Origin: Bradyrhizobium sp. S69
Lineage (GTDB): Bacteria > Pseudomonadota > Alphaproteobacteria > Rhizobiales > Xanthobacteraceae
Direction of reading: 5' to 3'
DNA length: 64,000 bases
NCBI RefSeq assembly: GCF_009766005.1
Contig: NZ_LMUK01000038.1
Span: 1 to 64,000, forward strand
Shown piece after piece: positions 8,879-18,063 of the stretch (position 1 is the stretch's first letter; every line of letters starts with the position of its first letter). The notes under the pieces are model-generated. The model worked only from the letters and a program-made list of their open reading frames with translations. It made no database searches and was not told the DNA's origin. A program made the translations under genes and the position numbers.

Positions 8879-10690
8879 TCAAGCCTTTAGTTCGTTCGGC
8901 TTTTCTGGCTTTTCCTCGGCGTCGACGATGGCCTCGACGATGGCCGGACCGGGTGAATTGAGCGCCGCCTGAATGGCGCTCCGCACCTCCTCCGGTCGTT
9001 CGCAGCGGAAACCGTCAGCGCTGCAAGCTTTCGCGAAGGCGACGAAGTCGATCGGCGACAGCGTACAGCCGTATTCGGGATTGCCTATTTCCTTCTGCTC
9101 AAATTTGACCTCGGCGAGACTGTTGTTCTTCAGGATGATGATCTTCACCGGAAGCTTGTTTGCGACGGCAGTCGAGAGTTCCGCCATCAACATCGCAAAT
9201 CCGCCGTCCCCGACCACCGCCACCGAAGGCCGGTCCGGATAGGCCAGCTTCGCAGCGATCGCATAGGACAGTCCCGGCGCCATGGTGGCGAGCATGCCGG
9301 TGCCTGTCAGCCTTTGGCCGGCCTTAAGTTGTAGGCAGCGGGCGGCAAAATGGGTGTTCGCACCGCAGTCCAAAGAAATCACCGCGTTATCGGGAAGCAG
9401 ATCGCTCAGTGTTCGGACGACCATCTGGGGGCGCAGGGGCGATCTCGTTGTAGTCACGACCTTATCGAGAAGCTGGTTCCAGTCCACCATCCGCCGCTGC
9501 GCTTCCTGCAGGAAGGCGCGGTCGGTCTTGGGCGTCAGCAGTGGCAGCAATCCTTGCAGGGTCGCCTTGACGTCGCCCGTCAGGCCGATCTCGACCGGAT
9601 AGCGCAAGCCGAGGCGATCGGGTTTGAGGTCGACCTGTACACCACGCGCCTGTCCCGGCTTAGGGTAGTATTCTTCCCAGGGCATCGTCGACCCCAGGAT
9701 CAGCACCGTATCGCAATTCTGCATCGCCCATGAGGAAGGGGCCGTTCCAAGATCGCCGATGCCGCCGGTCGTGAATGGACTGTCGTCGGGCAATACCGCC
9801 TTGCCGAGCAGCGCTTTGGCTACCGGCGCTCCAAGGAGGTCGGCAAGCTGGGTCACCTCGTCGCGGGCTGCAAGGGCACCCTGCCCCGCAAGGATTGCGA
9901 CGCGCGACCCGGCATTGAGGACGGCGGCGGCGGCCTTCAGTTGGTCCGACGGTGGCGCCGACAACGGCGGGCTCCAGGACGTCGACGAACGGGCGCCCGG
10001 ATTGCGCATAGATCGCTTGTCATCTGAGAGCTTCATCAACTGAACGTCTTTGCTGACGGCAAGATGGGCGACGCCGCGGTCGCCCAGGGCCGCGCGGCAG
10101 GCGCGGTTCGCGATCAGAATGGCGTGCTGTGGACCGGTGACCTCCTCGTTGTACACGGTCAACGGCTCCATCAATTTCACGGTATTCACGCTCTGCTGAT
10201 AGCGGACACCGCGCAGATCATGGAACGTCAATCCCGTGAGCGCCACGACCGGCGCGCCATCGAATGCCGCATCATAGAGGCCGTTCATCAGATGGATCGC
10301 GCCCGGTCCGGTAGTGCCGACGCAGACGCCAAGGCCTCCGGTGTGCTTTGCCCATCCGGAGGCCATGAAAGCGGCGGCTTCTTCATGCCGAACGGCGATG
10401 TAACGGATCCGATCCTGGCGCTTTCGGAGTGACTCGATGATCGAATTGATGCCGTCGCCGACGATCCCGAAGACATGGGTCGCGCCCCAGTCGATCAGCG
10501 TCTCGACCAGGATATCCGAGGTGTTGATATCCGTTCCGGAATCCGGCGTTGGCTGCGGCGTGACATCCGCTTCCGTCTCGGAACGCTGCCCGGCCGACGC
10601 TGCGCGAGGAGCCGTGGCGGCAAGCCCGACTGCGGCAGCTGCCTGAAAGAAGCCACGGCGATCCCACCCGGAAGTCTTGTTGCTGCTCAT
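8879..10690 (-). CDS. Tat-exported thiamine-diphosphate-dependent enzyme (pyruvate oxidase/acetolactate synthase fold)
   Basis: Start taken at ATG 10690 because it places a twin-arginine signal at the N-terminus: DRRGFF (residues 10-15) followed by an alanine-rich segment ending AASA. The remaining ~570 residues have the three-domain ThDP fold: catalytic Glu in VRHEEAAAFMASG (about residue 103), an FAD/ADP-like middle domain, and the ThDP motif GDG (494-496) to NN (522-523). Paralogous to the cytoplasmic-looking enzyme at 25181. Export would be unusual, since ThDP and flavin load in the cytoplasm, but Tat carries folded proteins. It follows oprB after 106 bases on the same strand. Substrate unknown. 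Confidence 0.85.
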   Translation of the reverse strand: MSSNKTSGWDRRGFFQAAAAVGLAATAPRAASAGQRSETEADVTPQPTPDSGTDINTSDILVETLIDWGATHVFGIVGDGINSIIESLRKRQDRIRYIAVRHEEAAAFMASGWAKHTGGLGVCVGTTGPGAIHLMNGLYDAAFDGAPVVALTGLTFHDLRGVRYQQSVNTVKLMEPLTVYNEEVTGPQHAILIANRACRAALGDRGVAHLAVSKDVQLMKLSDDKRSMRNPGARSSTSWSPPLSAPPSDQLKAAAAVLNAGSRVAILAGQGALAARDEVTQLADLLGAPVAKALLGKAVLPDDSPFTTGGIGDLGTAPSSWAMQNCDTVLILGSTMPWEEYYPKPGQARGVQVDLKPDRLGLRYPVEIGLTGDVKATLQGLLPLLTPKTDRAFLQEAQRRMVDWNQLLDKVVTTTRSPLRPQMVVRTLSDLLPDNAVISLDCGANTHFAARCLQLKAGQRLTGTGMLATMAPGLSYAIAAKLAYPDRPSVAVVGDGGFAMLMAELSTAVANKLPVKIIILKNNSLAEVKFEQKEIGNPEYGCTLSPIDFVAFAKACSADGFRCERPEEVRSAIQAALNSPGPAIVEAIVDAEEKPEKPNELKA

Positions 10691-10796
10691 TGCCGTATCC
10701 CACTCCGTATCGCCCCTCTCTCCCAACTCGACGGCTTCGAGTAGGTTCAAACGCGGCCTTAGGTGGTGGGGGAGCGCTTCGCGGGCGGTCAAATCG

Positions 10797-12182
10797 TCAG
10801 AATTTCAGGACGGTCCGCAAGCCGAACACCGCGGCGTCCTTCAGGACCTTCCCCGGCAGGTTGACGCCGAGCGGATTGGTCGCGCCCCCGCCTGGATGGG
10901 TGATGTATTGAAAGTTCGGCTGCAGCGTAAAACCGCCTCGGACTTCGTACTGATAGACGGCGGTGACGAGCCCTTCGTAGCTGCGACCTGGCCAAGCCAG
11001 GCCATTCAGTTGCTGAAAATCGGTATCGAGCGCCTGTGCCCAGGGCGAGACACGCGCATACCCGCCGGCGATACCGAATTTGTCCTTGGGCCGTTGTTCG
11101 CTAAGACCAATAAATTCGATCCCTGCATCAGCGTAGAGGTCGACGATGTTGCGGTCCGGCGGGCTGTAGGATGCCCGCCCGAAGATGCCTATGCCCCGAT
11201 CGTCATCATGGCCGACCCGATAGATCTTCTGCTCGAACACCGAATAGACGCCGAAATCGCCGGATAGGTTGGCCGGAACGCCACCGGATGCCGGGTTGGC
11301 CAGCGAGACACCGGAAGGGGTGAACCGCTCGTCGCTAAACGTTCCGAAATGGCGCCAGCCGCCGACCTTGAACTTTCCGTCGAGACCCGGGTCGCCCTTC
11401 TTGCCGTTCCACAGGAATTGCGCCTCGGCGAGCACCAGCGGCGGGTCGTTGACGCGGAAGTTGAAGCCGTACCGGTCTCTCAACTGCGGGTCATCGGGTC
11501 CCGGGCCTGCCGCATCCCCATCGAATACGCCACCGATCAGTGTGAAGTTGTCGGTGAGGTCGGCTCTCAGCCGCGTTCCCATGGCAGCCAGCGGCGGCGA
11601 CGGCCCCCCGCTGGGCATGTTCAGGGAAAAGCCGGCCGGCCAGCCCAGGGACGCGTTGGTGAAGACATCGGTGTACTTGGCGGTCATGAACTCGGTATCG
11701 GCGGCCAACTGACCCGCCCGCAGCGCGAGCTTGGTGCCCCACTTCTGCTCGAACCAGATTTCGTAGAGCCGGGTCGTCGGCAGCGCCTCGATCCCGCTCA
11801 CGACCAGGAAGTTCAGCAGCGCACCCCTGGACAGACCGCCGCCGTCGATCTGGAACACGTTGGCGTGGAAGGTGAGCTGCTTCAAACCGATCAGCTTCTC
11901 GAAATCAACGTCGCCGGCGAAATTGATGCGGTCTTCGTAAACTGAGCCCTGTTTCGCGCCGCCCGTCGGATTGCCGAGCCCCTCGCCGATGTAAGTGATC
12001 GCAAACTTGACGCCCTGCTTGTCGAAAGGATTCGGCAGCAGGCCGAGCGTCGCCTCCTCGACAGTGCTCTCGCCGGTGTCGGGATCGGCGGGCTTGAGAT
12101 CGTCGGTCTTTTTGTCCTCCTGCGCGAACGCGCCGCCCGCGAAGGCAGCAACCATGATCAAAGCCAACAGCCAGGAGCGCAT
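10797..12182 (-). CDS. OprB-family carbohydrate-selective porin
   Basis: Start chosen at ATG 12182, giving a Sec signal peptide MRSWLLALIMVAAFAGGAFA; an in-frame ATG at 12209 adds nine residues. The mature ~440-residue protein has the features of OprB outer-membrane porins: conserved FAITYIGEGLGNPTGG near the N-terminus, many alternating beta strands, a central WFEQKWG...RAGQ segment, and a C-terminal Phe. It probably admits sugars or small organic acids. Upstream of, and possibly co-transcribed with, the Tat ThDP enzyme; divergent from the Nramp gene. Confidence 0.88.
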   Translation of the reverse strand: MRSWLLALIMVAAFAGGAFAQEDKKTDDLKPADPDTGESTVEEATLGLLPNPFDKQGVKFAITYIGEGLGNPTGGAKQGSVYEDRINFAGDVDFEKLIGLKQLTFHANVFQIDGGGLSRGALLNFLVVSGIEALPTTRLYEIWFEQKWGTKLALRAGQLAADTEFMTAKYTDVFTNASLGWPAGFSLNMPSGGPSPPLAAMGTRLRADLTDNFTLIGGVFDGDAAGPGPDDPQLRDRYGFNFRVNDPPLVLAEAQFLWNGKKGDPGLDGKFKVGGWRHFGTFSDERFTPSGVSLANPASGGVPANLSGDFGVYSVFEQKIYRVGHDDDRGIGIFGRASYSPPDRNIVDLYADAGIEFIGLSEQRPKDKFGIAGGYARVSPWAQALDTDFQQLNGLAWPGRSYEGLVTAVYQYEVRGGFTLQPNFQYITHPGGGATNPLGVNLPGKVLKDAAVFGLRTVLKF

Positions 12183-12212
12183 CGCCCAATCCCACCTCTT
12201 GGTGGGCATGTT

Positions 12213-12252
12213 GCAGCTTTGGGCGGCCCCCACAACGCCCCGCCAAAGCTGC
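12213..12252. promoter_or_regulatory. Long hairpin in the oprB leader
   Basis: GCAGCTTTGGGCGG (12213-12226) can pair with CCGCCAAAGCTGC (ending 12252) with one bulged base and a short loop. It lies 30-70 bases before the oprB start within the oprB/Nramp divergent region. It could be a leader structure affecting oprB mRNA or a regulator-binding site. Confidence 0.45.
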
Positions 12253-12373
12253 CAACAACATCCTCTGTGTACCAAAGTGAACACAACGCTTGGCCATGTG
12301 GACAGCAAAGGTGGAACCATTGCTTTTCGCCTTCACAGATCACTTAGTGAAACAAAGGATCTGGAGGAGCCGA

Positions 12374-13669
12374 GTGGCAGGTCGTCGAAAGCTGAACGAG
12401 GAAGACGCAGACACCAAGGAGAGCTTCCTAACTCGACTGGGTCCAGGATTGATCACCGGGGCCTCAGACGACGACCCCTCCGGCATAGGAACCTACAGCC
12501 AGGCCGGCGCGCAATTGGGGTTCGGCGTCGGCTGGACCATGCTCCTGACCTACCCGCTGATGGTCGCGATCCAGGAGATCTCCGGACGGATCGGCCGTGT
12601 CACCGGTCATGGCATCGCCGGCAACGTCTGCCGAAACTTCGGAGGCCCGGCGATCTGGTCGCTGGTCGTGCTGCTGGCCGCGGCCAACGCCATCAATATC
12701 GCGGCCGACCTTGGAGCAATGGCCGACGCCCTCAAACTGGTCGTTGGCGGATCGTCGGTTCTTTACGTCGTGGCTTTCGGCCTCGTCTCCGTCCTCGCTC
12801 AGGTCTTTCTCGATTACAAACGCTACGTCGCGATCCTCAAATGGCTGACGCTGGTCCTGTTCGCCTACGTGATCGCTCTGTTCGTTGTCAAGGTGCCGTG
12901 GCTTGAAGCCCTGAAGGGCCTGCTGGTGCCCACGATCCAGTGGAACGGCGCTTTCCTGACGACCCTGGTCGCGGTCCTGGGCACGACGATCTCGCCCTAT
13001 CTGTTCGTTTGGCAATCTTCGCAGGAGGCGGAGGAGCAGCGTATCGACCCCAAAAAGCGGCCGTTGAAGGAAAACTCCGCGACGAAGCGTCGTGAACTTC
13101 GGCGCATCAGAATCGACACGATGGTCGGCATGGCGTTCTCGAACCTTATCGCGATCTCAATCATCATCACCACAGCCGCCACGCTGCACGCCAAAGGCGT
13201 CACCGCCATCCAGTCGTCGTCGCAAGCGGCAGAAGCGCTTAAGCCGATCGCGGGCGCCTTCGCCGAGATCATATTCGCGCTGGGCATCATCGGCACGGGA
13301 CTGCTCGCGATACCTGTGCTGGCGGGCTCTACCGCCTATGCGGTCGGTGAAGGTCGCAAGTGGCCCGTCGGCCTGTCGCGCAAGCCGAAACAGGCCGTTG
13401 CGTTCTACTCCGTGCTGGCGCTCTCCGTTGGTCTCGGAATAGCGCTGAATTTCACATCCGTTGATCCGATCAAAGCCCTTTACTGGAGCGCCGTCATCAA
13501 TGGCGTGCTGGCTGCTCCCGTCATGGTGATGCTGATGCTGCTCGTCAGAAACCGCGAGGTCATGGGCGATCTGGTCGTCCAAGGATGGCTTTACGTGCTC
13601 GGGTGGGCCTCGACGTTCGCCATGGCCCTCTGCATCGTCGGGATGCTTGTCAGCTTATTTTTGTCCTGA
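12374..13669 (+). CDS. Nramp-family metal ion transporter (atypical motifs)
   Basis: Start set at GTG 12374, preceded by GGAGGAG at good spacing; the frame is open to 12290 but that part overlaps the divergent promoter region. The 431-residue product has about 11 transmembrane helices of the LeuT-like Nramp fold. Canonical Nramp proteins have DPGN in helix 1 and a Met-Pro-His motif in helix 6; here helix 1 has DPSG (34-37) and helix 6 reads ISPYLFVWQ. Loss of Asn, Met and His suggests a different cation preference, as in Nramp-related magnesium transporters. A charged loop (EAEEQRIDPKKRPLKENS) follows helix 6. Confidence 0.85.
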   Translation: MAGRRKLNEEDADTKESFLTRLGPGLITGASDDDPSGIGTYSQAGAQLGFGVGWTMLLTYPLMVAIQEISGRIGRVTGHGIAGNVCRNFGGPAIWSLVVLLAAANAINIAADLGAMADALKLVVGGSSVLYVVAFGLVSVLAQVFLDYKRYVAILKWLTLVLFAYVIALFVVKVPWLEALKGLLVPTIQWNGAFLTTLVAVLGTTISPYLFVWQSSQEAEEQRIDPKKRPLKENSATKRRELRRIRIDTMVGMAFSNLIAISIIITTAATLHAKGVTAIQSSSQAAEALKPIAGAFAEIIFALGIIGTGLLAIPVLAGSTAYAVGEGRKWPVGLSRKPKQAVAFYSVLALSVGLGIALNFTSVDPIKALYWSAVINGVLAAPVMVMLMLLVRNREVMGDLVVQGWLYVLGWASTFAMALCIVGMLVSLFLS

Positions 13670-13704
13670 TACGAGCGCTCAAGAATTGCTGAAGTTACTT
13701 CGCG

Positions 13705-14370
13705 TCACAAGAGCATCTCTCGAAGCCTGAAGGCGTCGGCGGGCGCCGCGCTCTTCTGGTCGTTGTCGAAATAGACGTAGACGTCCCTACCCCGTTTCTT
13801 CCAGGAACGAATGCGGCCGGCCCACTCGAGCAGAGTGCGGTCGGTGTAGTGCCCTTTGTAGCGGCCGCCTGGGCCGTGGCCGCGAACATACACGAAGTCC
13901 GCGGTCCTCTTCCAAGGTGCCGGCGCGTCGTGATGATCAGAGATGCAAAGCGAGATATTCCAGTCCGCCAGCATTTTGAGAATGCGCGGGGCATACCAAC
14001 TCGGATCGCGAAATTCGAAGCTGTACCGGCGCTTGCTCGGTAGCATCTTGAGAAACCCACCGAGCCGATCTGCGTCCACTTTGAAGTTCGGTGGAAGCTG
14101 AAAAAGGATCGGGCCGACCTTGTTTCCAAGCAAGGAAAAGTTCGAGACTGTTGGCCGAGTTTTCCGACAGCCTTTTCCAGTGCGTGATAAATTTTGAGGC
14201 CTTCCACGCGAACACGAAATCCTTCCCGGTCTGCGAGCGCCAGCTTTCGACCGCTTCAGGAGTGGGAGTCCGGTAGAAGACGCCATTCAACTCCGCAGAC
14301 GAAAACTGACTGGCGTAAAACTGAAGCTGCGATTTGAGCGGCAAACCTGTTGGGAAGAACGGAGCCTTTT
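13705..14370 (-). pseudogene. DUF72-family protein, truncated and frameshifted
   Basis: The N-terminal part (APFFPTGLPLKSQLQFYASQ ... NGVFYRTPTPEAVESW ... KASKFITHWKRLSENSANS) and the C-terminal part (LGNKVGPILFQLPPNF ... RRYSFEFRDPSWY ... DVYVYFDNDQ) are both strongly DUF72-like but in different frames. They meet near 14130-14140. Several residues expected there are missing, so the lesion looks like a small deletion rather than a one-base error. The first ~20 residues, including the usual start and GTSGW motif, are also missing: the gene is fused at about 14370 to the truncated end of ligD. Confidence 0.85.
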
Positions 14371-15860
14371 GACGAGCCGCGCGGACTCGGCCCGATCGAA
14401 TCCGGTGCCCACCTTGCCGGCGAAAATCAATTCGTTCTTATCGTAAACGCCGATCAGCAAAGCAGCCAGACGTTCGGGGTGTTTCGGCTGATAGGTGAAT
14501 CCTCCGATGACGAACTCCTGCTCGTTGGTGCATTTTTCTTTCAGCCATACCTCAGTCCGACCGGAGCGGTAGATCGCGTCCGCTCTCTTGGAGATAATTC
14601 CTTCGAGGCCCATGCGGCAGGCTTGGGCGAGGACGTCCCTTCCGGCCCCTTTGAAATGTTCGCTGAAATGCAGATGACGATGTTTTCCTGGAATGACGGC
14701 GCGCAGTGCCTCCTTTCGCTCCAGCAGGGTCCGGCGACGAAGATCGACGCCATCGAGGTAGAGCGCATCGAACAGATAATAGTGCAGCCGGTCCTGTGCG
14801 TTATCGCTGAGCGCTTGCTGCAGGGCTTCGAATGACGTCGCGCCTGATACTTCGGAGCTTGTGATTTCCCCGTCCAAAATGGCGTTCGCGATCAGAAGAT
14901 CGCCCATCTGGTCGGCAATGCTCTGGAATTTCCTCGTCCAGTCGTTATTGGATCGGGTGAGCAGTGTCACCTCGCCGTTATCGATGCGGCAAAGTGCACG
15001 ATAACCATCGAATTTGATTTCATGAACCCAGTTGTCGCCCGGCGGCGGCTCGCCGACCAGGGTTGCGAGCTGCGGCTCGATAAAACGCGGTGGCGGGTCG
15101 CCGGCCTCCTTGGCGGACTTGCGCTTGGACTCCTTTGCTGTTTTTTTGGCCGTTTTCTTGGCCGTTTTCTTGGCCGTTTTCTTGGCCGTTTTTTGACGAC
15201 CTTCCTGGCCTTGGCGGGCTTCAGGCGTTTGCTGGTGTTGGCCACTTTGGACTTCCACTGTTTGTTGCCTTTGGCGATGGCGGTCATGCTCCGACCGGAG
15301 GTGGCGCTTGTGCTGTAACGCTCCAGTGCGCGGTCGCCGTTCTTCTCATCCGCGTACTCGTCGTTCGATTTTATCAGGAGCCAATTGTCGCGCTTGTCGT
15401 TGCTCCGACCGCCCATGCGGACAAGATGCCATTCGCCCTTCAGCCGCTTGCCGTGGAGGACGAAAGTGAGCCGTCCCTTTGCATAGGCCGTCCTGGGATC
15501 ACCGATCGGCTCCCAAGTGCCTTCGTCCCACAACATGACGGTGCCGCCGCCATATTGCCCTTCGGGGATAGTGCCCTCGAAGCTTCCGTATTCGATCGGA
15601 TGGTCCTCGACGTGGACGGCAAGCCGCTTGTCGGCCGGATCGAGGCTAGGGCCTTTGGTGACCGCCCAGCTCTTCAGAGTGCCGTCGAGTTCAAGCCGGA
15701 AGTCGTAGTGCAGTCGGGTCGCGTCGTGCTTTTGGATGAGATACCGCCGGTCACTCGTTCCGCCTTTGCGAGTCGCGCCTTCGGGCTCGTCGGTCCGCGA
15801 GAAGTCACGCTTGGCGCGATAGCGCTCAAGCGACGATCGCATTGCGGTCTTGGCCGGCAT
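14287..15860 (-). pseudogene. ligD: LigD-type ATP-dependent DNA ligase, frameshifted and C-terminally truncated
   Basis: ATG 15860 starts MPAKTAMRSSLERYRAKRDF. The 3'-phosphoesterase domain is intact to about 15200 (HYDFRLELDG, SFEGTIPEGQYGGG). A lysine-rich linker made of KKTA repeats follows, where the frame shifts at an A6 run (15189-15194; one more A restores it). The next frame holds the ligase domain with catalytic lysine in EIKFDGYR and EGIISKRADAIYRSGR. It breaks off after LIFAGKVGTGF, joining DUF72; the oligonucleotide-binding end and any polymerase domain are missing. LigD works with Ku in non-homologous end joining. Fourth gene of the leftward operon from DJ-1. Confidence 0.88.
15140..15196. 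repeat. 12-bp tandem repeat encoding KKTA units in ligD
   Basis: On the plus strand the unit GGCCGTTTTCTT repeats about four times, flanked by runs of seven and six T. On the coding strand this gives lysine-rich KKTA repeats and long A-runs prone to slippage. The ligD frame change maps to the A6 run at 15189-15194. Confidence 0.8.
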
Positions 15861-15864
15861 GGGA

Positions 15865-16739
15865 TTACGGCTGCCCGGTACCGCCGGCGGCACCGTAGAC
15901 CGCGCCGGTGGTATAGCTCGCATCGATCGAGGCCAACTGCACGTAGATCGAAGCGAGCTCGGCCGGCTGGCCAGGGCGTCCCATACTGCTCATGCTGCCG
16001 AACTTCTCCAGCTTTTCCATGCTGGCGCCGCCGGAAACCTGCAGCGGCGTCCAGATAGGACCGGGCGCCACGCCACAGACGCGGATACCTTGGGTGCGAG
16101 CTGCTTACCGAGCGACTTGATGTAGTTCATCGTCGCCGCCTTGGTCTGTGCGTAGTCGTAAAGATCCGGCGTGGGATCATAGGCCTGCTCCGATGTGGTG
16201 CCGATGATGACGGACCCCGGCTTCAGATGCGGAAGAGCCGCCTTGATGATCCAGAATGGCGCATAAATGTTGGTCTTCATGGTCCAATCGAACTGCTCGG
16301 TCGAGATGTCGAGAATGGAATCATGAGCCTGCTGGCGGCCCGCATTGCTGACGAGAATATCGAGACCGCCGAGCTTTTCCACGGCGTCGGCGACGAGTCT
16401 GGTGCAGAACGCCTCTTCGCGAAGGTCGCCCGGCAGGGCCACCGCGTTGCGTCCGGCATCCTTAATCAGTTTGATCACTTCCTGCGCGTCCGGCTCCTCG
16501 TTCGGATAGTAGTTGATGGCGACGTCGGCGCCTTCGCGCGCATAGGCGATGGCGGCCGCGCGGCCCATGCCGCTGTCGCCGCCGGTGATCAACGCCCGTC
16601 GTCCGGCCAGCCGCCCGCTGCCCTTGTAGCTGGTCTCGCCGTGATCGGGCTTGGGCTCCATTTTGCTCGCAAGTCCCGGCCAGGGCTGCGATTGGCGCTT
16701 GAACGGCGGCTTCGGGTATTTGCTAACGGGGTCTTGCAT
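15865..16739 (-). pseudogene. SDR-family oxidoreductase (YhdF-like), frameshifted
   Basis: From ATG 16739 (MQDPVSKYPKPPFKRQSQPW) the frame gives the family start, the cofactor motif TGGDSGMG, SNAG, and YAQTK with the catalytic Tyr-Lys pair. At about 16090, after KQLAPK, it shifts: inserting one G restores GIRVCGVAPGPIW, and the conserved tail continues in the other frame (VSGGASMEKLEKFG ... GAVYGAAGGTGQP) to 15865. The open frame also extends upstream to 16865 through GGRRSWRGLAVG, which may be a Tat signal, as some relatives have one. Four bases separate it from ligD. Confidence 0.85.
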
Positions 16740-16871
16740 GCTTTGCACCGGTTGTGGCGTGGACGAGGATGTTTGAGAAAACGCAGGGAACTCGATGCCG
16801 ACGGCTAGGCCACGCCAAGACCTCCGACCACCTGACGACGCGAGATGCCCGGTTCCTTTTGACATCGGCGG

Positions 16872-17327
16872 TCAGCGGCTTGAGGCAGGATCGAGGTCGA
16901 TCAGCGCGATGCCGATGTCGGCGTTCTTTTTGCGCCTCAGGTGCGTCGGCGTGTCGGTGAGGACGACCTCAAGCGTGGGCCGGACCATGCCGGCCATGAG
17001 GTGTCCGCCCCGCGTCGTTCCATCGGACAGCCCGAGAACGACGTGCACATGCAGGCTCGCCTTTCCGTCGTCACCGACCGCGACATCGCCGATCGCGCTC
17101 AGCACCTCGCACTGCTGATCGATTGCGATCTTCTTGTAAGTCTTCTTGTCGAAGTCGAACCAGCCGATGGTCGCCTTCTCGAACGCGCCGATGGCCGTCA
17201 GCGAGGCCGCCGTGATGCCCGTTTCGTTGGCGAACGTCGTGAGCGCCGCGAAGGCTTCTTCTCCGGAGTCGAGCACGACGATGCGGGTCTCGGATCCTCC
17301 ATCGTCGGCTATCTTCTTGCTCTTCAT
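16872..17327 (-). CDS. PPC (DUF296) domain protein
   Basis: Start at ATG 17327 (MKSKKIADDGGSETRIVVLD); the upstream open frame overlaps the DJ-1 gene. The 151-residue product is a single PPC/DUF296 domain: ITAASLTAIGAFEKATIGWF, SLHVHVVLGLSDGTTRGGHL and VRPTLEVVLTD are family hallmarks, with metal-binding His residues in the middle motif. Bacterial members form trimers; in plants the domain is joined to AT-hooks. Function in bacteria is unclear. It follows the DJ-1 gene after four bases, so they are co-transcribed. Confidence 0.88.
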   Translation of the reverse strand: MKSKKIADDGGSETRIVVLDSGEEAFAALTTFANETGITAASLTAIGAFEKATIGWFDFDKKTYKKIAIDQQCEVLSAIGDVAVGDDGKASLHVHVVLGLSDGTTRGGHLMAGMVRPTLEVVLTDTPTHLRRKKNADIGIALIDLDPASSR

Positions 17328-17331
17328 GGCG

Positions 17332-17892
17332 TCAAGCCGCGCTGCGCTGGGTGTGACGGCCTTCCTTGACCTCTTCGATGATCTTGGCGCTGAAGGCCTC
17401 GAGATCGCCCGGATTGCGGGACGTGATGACGCCCTGATCGACGACGACTTCGGAGTCTTCCCATTTGGCGCCGGCATTGGCGACGTCGGTCTTGATCGAT
17501 TTGAACGACGTCATCTTGCGCCCTTTTGCGATGCCCGTCTCGATCAGCAGCCACGGTGCGTGACAGACGGCAGCGACGACCTTCTTCGCGTCGAAAATGT
17601 CCTTGATGAACTTGAGCGCCTTCGGTTCGACCCGCAGCAGATCGGGATTGATCTGGCCGCCCGGCAGGACGATGGCGTCGTAGTCGCCGGCTGACACCTC
17701 GTCGAGGGTCTTGTCGACCTTGACCGGGCGGCCCCAATCCTTCTTGTCCCAGCCTTTGATCTCGCCGGCGGCCAGCGACACCACGTGGACGGTCGCACCG
17801 GCCTTCGTTAGCCGGTCGCGGGGCACCTCGAGTTCGGCCTGTTCGAAACCATTGGTGGCGAGAATCGCGATTTTTTTGCCGTTCAAATCCAT
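17332..17892 (-). CDS. DJ-1/PfpI-family protein
   Basis: Start at ATG 17892 ([20 protein letters not shown]), preceded by AGGAAGG. The 186-residue protein has the PfpI active site: Glu17, the nucleophile elbow AAVCHAPW with Cys110-His111, and the LPGGQINPD strand-loop. Members act as general stress proteins, deglycases or chaperones; the exact activity is unknown. First gene of the operon running through PPC, SDR, ligD and DUF72, behind a strong sigma-EcfG-type promoter at 17925-17949. Confidence 0.9.
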   Translation of the reverse strand: MDLNGKKIAILATNGFEQAELEVPRDRLTKAGATVHVVSLAAGEIKGWDKKDWGRPVKVDKTLDEVSAGDYDAIVLPGGQINPDLLRVEPKALKFIKDIFDAKKVVAAVCHAPWLLIETGIAKGRKMTSFKSIKTDVANAGAKWEDSEVVVDQGVITSRNPGDLEAFSAKIIEEVKEGRHTQRSAA

Positions 17893-17924
17893 GGCCCTAA
17901 TCCTTCCTGTTTTTCCGGCCAGAT

Positions 17925-17949
17925 AACGGGCACGTGCGGCCATCGTTCC
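17925..17949 (-). promoter_or_regulatory. Sigma-EcfG-type promoter for the DJ-1 operon
   Basis: Reading leftward: GGAAC (complement of 17945-17949), a 16-base spacer, then CGTT (complement of 17925-17928). Both elements match the sigma-EcfG consensus exactly. The -10 element is 33 bases from the DJ-1 start. It is divergent from, and 60 bases away from, a second such promoter facing the oxalate decarboxylase gene. Confidence 0.75.
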
Positions 17950-18008
17950 GGTTTGGCCCATCGGCGCGGCGCCGCTTCTCCGCTCCAAAGGCTCGGTTCT
18001 GGCTTTCC

Positions 18009-18034
18009 GGAACATCGGGGCGCCGACGGACGTT
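18009..18034 (+). promoter_or_regulatory. Sigma-EcfG-type promoter for oxalate decarboxylase
   Basis: GGAAC (18009-18013), a 17-base spacer, then CGTT (18031-18034), 30 bases before the ATG at 18064. Together with the leftward promoter it makes a divergent pair within about 110 bases, suggesting both operons are general-stress genes. Confidence 0.75.
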
Positions 18035-18063
18035 GGGTCGGCGGTCAAACGGGGAACGAGAGC

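Noticed and set aside
15140..15196. Short regular repeats as a CRISPR array
   Set aside because: The 12-bp units have no spacers and encode a Lys-rich KKTA linker in ligD.
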